Positions 61,616 to 64,000 of a stretch of 64,000 nucleotides of DNA are shown one piece after another. Within the stretch, counting starts at the first letter, position 1. Each line of letters opens with the position of its first letter. Origin of the DNA: Rugamonas sp. A1-17 (GTDB lineage Bacteria > Pseudomonadota > Gammaproteobacteria > Burkholderiales > Burkholderiaceae_D). Where the stretch lies: positions 1 to 64,000 of the forward strand of contig JAJLPB010000013.1 in the NCBI GenBank assembly GCA_025548565.1, given 5' to 3'. A program made the translations under genes and the position numbers. The notes beneath the pieces are model-generated. The model was not told the DNA's origin and made no database searches. It saw only the letters and a program-made list of their open reading frames with translations.

Positions 61616-62470
61616 ATGAACAAGCTGGAGTTGTATTTTCGCCTGGTCAGGCTGGACAAACCCATCGGCACGCTGCTGTTGCTGTGGCCGACCCTCTGCG
61701 CACTGTGGCTGGCATCCAACGGCAAGCCCAGCCTGACGCTGGTGCTGATCTTCTCGCTCGGCACGCTGCTGATGCGCTCGGCCGGCTGCGCGATGAACGA
61801 CTACGCCGACCAGGACATCGACAAATTCGTCAAGCGCACCGCGCAGCGGCCCATCACCAGCGGGCGCATCAGCGGCAAGGAAGCGCTGGCGATCGCCGGC
61901 ACGCTGGCGCTGCTGTCGTTCTGCCTGATCCTGCCGCTGAACGCGCTGACCAAGCAGCTGTCGGTGGCGGCCGTCATCATCGCCGGCACCTACCCCTACT
62001 TCAAGCGCTTCTTCGCGATCCCGCAAGCCTACCTGGGCATCGCCTTCGGCTTCGGCATCCCGATGGCGTTTGCCGCGATCCAGGACACGGTGCCGATGGT
62101 GGCCTGGGTGCTCTTGCTCGGCAACGTATTCTGGGCCGTGGCCTACGACACCGAATACGCCATGGTCGACCGCGACGACGACCTGAAGATCGGCATCAAG
62201 ACCTCGGCCATCACCTTTGGCCGGTATGACGTGGCGGCGGTGATGCTGTGCTACGCCGTGCATCTGGGCCTGCTGCTGGCCTGCGGCTGGCAGTTGGGCA
62301 TGGGCGTGTGGTTCGCCGGCGGCGTGGCGGTGGCGGCGGGCATCGCCTGCTATCACTACACGCTGATCCGCGGCCGCGAGCGCGATCCCTGCTTCTACGC
62401 CTTCCGCCACAACAACTGGCTGGGCGCGGCGGTGTTCGCGGGCGTGGCGCTGGACTACGCGTTGCGCTAG
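61616..62470 (+). CDS. ubiA: 4-hydroxybenzoate polyprenyltransferase
   Basis: 284-residue membrane prenyltransferase of ubiquinone synthesis. Two Asp-rich motifs are clear: NDYADQDIDKFVKRT and DTEYAMVDRDDDLKIG. About nine helices. It lies 57 bases after oxyR on the same strand; the ubiquinone pathway supports the respiratory chain encoded nearby. No ubiC is visible. Confidence 0.95.
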   Translation: MNKLELYFRLVRLDKPIGTLLLLWPTLCALWLASNGKPSLTLVLIFSLGTLLMRSAGCAMNDYADQDIDKFVKRTAQRPITSGRISGKEALAIAGTLALLSFCLILPLNALTKQLSVAAVIIAGTYPYFKRFFAIPQAYLGIAFGFGIPMAFAAIQDTVPMVAWVLLLGNVFWAVAYDTEYAMVDRDDDLKIGIKTSAITFGRYDVAAVMLCYAVHLGLLLACGWQLGMGVWFAGGVAVAAGIACYHYTLIRGRERDPCFYAFRHNNWLGAAVFAGVALDYALR

Positions 62471-62557
62471 TCCACTCGATTGAGGCAGCGCAAAGCGCCG
62501 GCGCGGGTGCTGCCTACAATGGCTATCCTCTTTCAACCGACATCCGATGAGGTCACC

Positions 62558-62905
62558 ATGGATCAGATTCAACAGAATGGCAAAGACGTCGCCGACAACC
62601 AGGCCGCCAGCACCGCCGCGCGCGACAGGCTGATGAACGAACTGAAGCACGCCATCGGCGAGGCCGAGGACTGGCTCAAGGATGCCGCCAAGGACCCCAC
62701 GCCCGCTTCGGAAAACCGCGCCCGTTTCGACGACACGCTGCGCACCGCCAGGACCGACCTGCGCAAACTGGAAGACAGCCTGATCGCCCGCAGCCGCGGC
62801 GCGGCCGCATCGGCCAACGTCTACGTGCGCGACAATCCGTGGAAATCGGTGGGGCTGGGCGCGGCGCTTGGGGTGGTGGTCGGGCTACTGATCGCCCGCA
62901 AGTAA
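62558..62905 (+). CDS. DUF883/ElaB-type small membrane-associated protein
   Basis: 115-residue protein with a helical, charged N-terminal body (KHAIGEAEDWLKDAAKD, FDDTLRTARTDLRKLEDSL) and a C-terminal transmembrane helix (KSVGLGAALGVVVGLLIARK), the signature order of ElaB/YgaM/YqjD inner-membrane ribosome-associated proteins. I start at 62558, with GAGG before it. Expressed in stationary phase in E. coli; here unproven. Confidence 0.88.
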   Translation: MDQIQQNGKDVADNQAASTAARDRLMNELKHAIGEAEDWLKDAAKDPTPASENRARFDDTLRTARTDLRKLEDSLIARSRGAAASANVYVRDNPWKSVGLGAALGVVVGLLIARK

Positions 62906-63019
62906 TCTCGTAGTATCTCTTCGTGCATGCAGCACGGCGAAGACAAGCAGACGAGATGGCTCCAAGCGGAAATATACGAAGTAAGGAAAACGCTTCAGTG
63001 GAATTCTTCGCAACGCATG
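62885..63019 (-). pseudogene. 5'-truncated RelE/ParE-type toxin remnant
   Basis: Read on the minus strand, an open frame from about 63019 to the stop at 62885 gives HALRRIPLKRFPYFVYFR, then a further 25 residues with VFAVLHARRD. This is the conserved C-terminal half of RelE/ParE toxins partnered by TIGR02574-type antitoxins. The N-terminal half is absent. Its 5' part overlaps the 3' end of the antitoxin in another frame, and the 3' end overlaps the DUF883 stop convergently. The simplest explanation is an internal deletion that joined the antitoxin gene to the tail of its toxin. Confidence 0.7.
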
Positions 63020-63234
63020 CGGGCAATGGCTGCGGCTTCAACTTCATCCCAGGTCAATACGTCATCCGGGCTGGCATCATGTTCAGCTAAAAGCTGATCC
63101 AATTGGGCTTTCAGCGCAGCAGTTGGCTGAGGTGCGTCGCCGCTACGGACGATTCCGTCCCAGATGGCCTCGACCAAGGCAAGCTGATCTTCCACAGTCA
63201 GCTCGCTTACTTGCTGCAGTAAATGGCTATTCAT
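62995..63234 (-). CDS. Addiction-module antitoxin (TIGR02574-like), toxin lost
   Basis: 79-residue acidic protein. MNSHLLQQVSELTVEDQLALVEAIWDGI is split over helices typical of this antitoxin family, with TWDEVEAAAIARMR near the C-terminus. The last few residues (RCEEFH) are read from what appears to be toxin DNA in a different frame. No full toxin exists in the window, so the gene is an orphan or neutralises toxins elsewhere. Confidence 0.82.
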   Translation of the reverse strand: MNSHLLQQVSELTVEDQLALVEAIWDGIVRSGDAPQPTAALKAQLDQLLAEHDASPDDVLTWDEVEAAAIARMRCEEFH

Positions 63235-63305
63235 GATGTGCTCCCAAGGGATACCAGTCTACCACCACGGTGCAACCGGAGCGCAAACAGGGTTAAACGC
63301 CTACG

Positions 63306-63605
63306 TCAGCCGAACGAAGTACACCAGCCGCCGGCCGCCACCAGCTTGCCGGGGAAGATGGCGCAGCCGCCCATGTTGTTCGGGCCGTCTTCGTAGATCT
63401 GGCACTTGCTGCAGCGGTCGCCCGCTTTGAAGTCGGGGAATTTGTGCCCGTCCACCTTGGCCGCGTCAATCACATAGTTGAACTCCTTGGCCAGCGGCTC
63501 GTCTTCCTTGAGCGGCACGCGGTCCTCGGCCCGGGCCATGCAGCCCAGGGTGGCAGCGGCCAGACCGGCGCAAGTGGTCAGAATAAATACCCGGCGATTC
63601 GTCAT
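63306..63605 (-). CDS. High-potential iron-sulfur protein (HiPIP)
   Basis: 99-residue periplasmic electron carrier. A twin-arginine signal (NRRVFILTTCAGLAAATLG) precedes the mature domain with four cluster cysteines at residues 65, 68, 81 and 95 (CSKC, GGCAIFPG, GGWC). These bind one [4Fe-4S] cluster. Alone on its strand, convergent with nothing nearby. It may feed electrons to an oxidase. Confidence 0.92.
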   Translation of the reverse strand: MTNRRVFILTTCAGLAAATLGCMARAEDRVPLKEDEPLAKEFNYVIDAAKVDGHKFPDFKAGDRCSKCQIYEDGPNNMGGCAIFPGKLVAAGGWCTSFG

Positions 63606-63748
63606 CTTTTTTCCTTTCCGTCGCTGTCGCGCCACATGGTACGAACCCGGCCATGATACGCGCTTACGGCCCAAAACATGCTGCTATACTCAATGTTGCC
63701 AAGCACTCTACATCTAACAAGTTCTAACAAATAGAATGAGGGGACGAC

Positions 63749-64000
63749 ATGTACAAGGCCATACGCGCAGTTGCTCTTTGCGGTACGATCAGCGCCCTGC
63801 TGGGTGCTTGCGGCAAGACCGAGGCGCCCGTCTCGGCGGAACAAGCCAGCGCCGACGCGGCGTTCCAGAAGAAACTGCAGGAGCAGCTGCTCGACGCCAA
63901 ACCCGGCAGCGTGGTCGAGATACCGGCCGGTACCTATCATCTCACTAGCGGCCTGACCCTGCGCGGCAACGGCGTGACGGTGCGCGGCGCCGGCATGGAC
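63749..64000 (+). CDS. Parallel beta-helix lipoprotein, 3' end outside window
   Basis: At least 84 residues are visible. A lipoprotein signal (ALCGTISALLGACGKT, Cys in LGAC) precedes a helical linker (DAAFQKKLQEQLLD) and the first beta-helix turns (KPGSVVEIPAGTYHLTSGLTL, then RGNGVTVRGAGMD). GAGGGGA lies before the ATG. It probably continues as a large right-handed beta-helix or nosD/pectate-lyase-like protein; catalytic identity is beyond the edge. Confidence 0.82.
   Translation, partial: MYKAIRAVALCGTISALLGACGKTEAPVSAEQASADAAFQKKLQEQLLDAKPGSVVEIPAGTYHLTSGLTLRGNGVTVRGAGMD

Overview
The window is G+C-rich, densely packed DNA from a betaproteobacterium, most probably an Oxalobacteraceae member of the Duganella/Massilia/Janthinobacterium type. 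The basis is the gene content: an aa3-type cytochrome oxidase locus carrying DUF2970, DUF2909 and a 35-residue small assembly protein; the bioC / comF / trmL / heptose adenylyltransferase / pilU / oxyR / ubiA neighbourhood; and a large pectin-utilisation locus. I recognised no rRNA, tRNA, CRISPR array, prophage or intact insertion sequence.

Layout. 1-9086: a gamma-glutamyltransferase cut by the left edge, an unusual cytochrome P450, a signal peptidase I paralogue, an ABC exporter whose permease is fused to a CPBP protease, and two DJ-1/GlxA-type proteins. 9083-30356: a pectin and galacturonate locus. The plus strand carries a TonB-dependent receptor, two Tat-exported GH28 enzymes, a CE12-type esterase and a GH28-CE8 (polygalacturonase-pectin methylesterase) fusion. 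The minus strand carries uronate dehydrogenase, galactarate dehydratase, an SMP-30 lactonase, ketoglutarate semialdehyde dehydrogenase, 5-dehydro-4-deoxyglucarate dehydratase and a GH43 lipoprotein. Together these can take methylated or acetylated pectin to 2-oxoglutarate by the oxidative route. Two FadR-type regulators sit beside two different palindromic operator families. A small AT-richer two-gene module (RHH protein plus two-helix membrane protein) interrupts this locus.

30524-36925: an HDOD protein, a TerD/AIM24/TerD/TerC-like stress cassette, an NhaR-like regulator, and an Rrf2 plus thioredoxin-reductase-like pair. 37076-40264: a CorC/HlyC-type membrane protein, a solute-binding protein and an AI-2E family permease. 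40275-55704: the cytochrome c oxidase and haem A locus (ctaC, ctaD, small assembly protein, ctaG, DUF2970, ctaE; then SURF1, ctaA, ctaB, SCO). It is split by about 6.5 kb (44.5-51.1 kb) of accessory genes: a ClC channel, an antiporter, a GCS2 ligase, a winged-helix protein, two small membrane proteins and a MarR regulator.

56103-64000: housekeeping genes (bioC, comF, trmL, heptose adenylyltransferase, pilU, oxyR, ubiA), a DUF883 protein, an antitoxin gene fused at its 3' end to the remnant of its toxin, a HiPIP, and a beta-helix lipoprotein cut by the right edge.

Two families of dispersed inverted repeats occur, each twice: a 27-30-nt-arm element (1718 and 57101) and an approximately 90-bp perfect or near-perfect hairpin (31364 and 58472). 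One copy of the latter supplies the 3' end of a reading frame.
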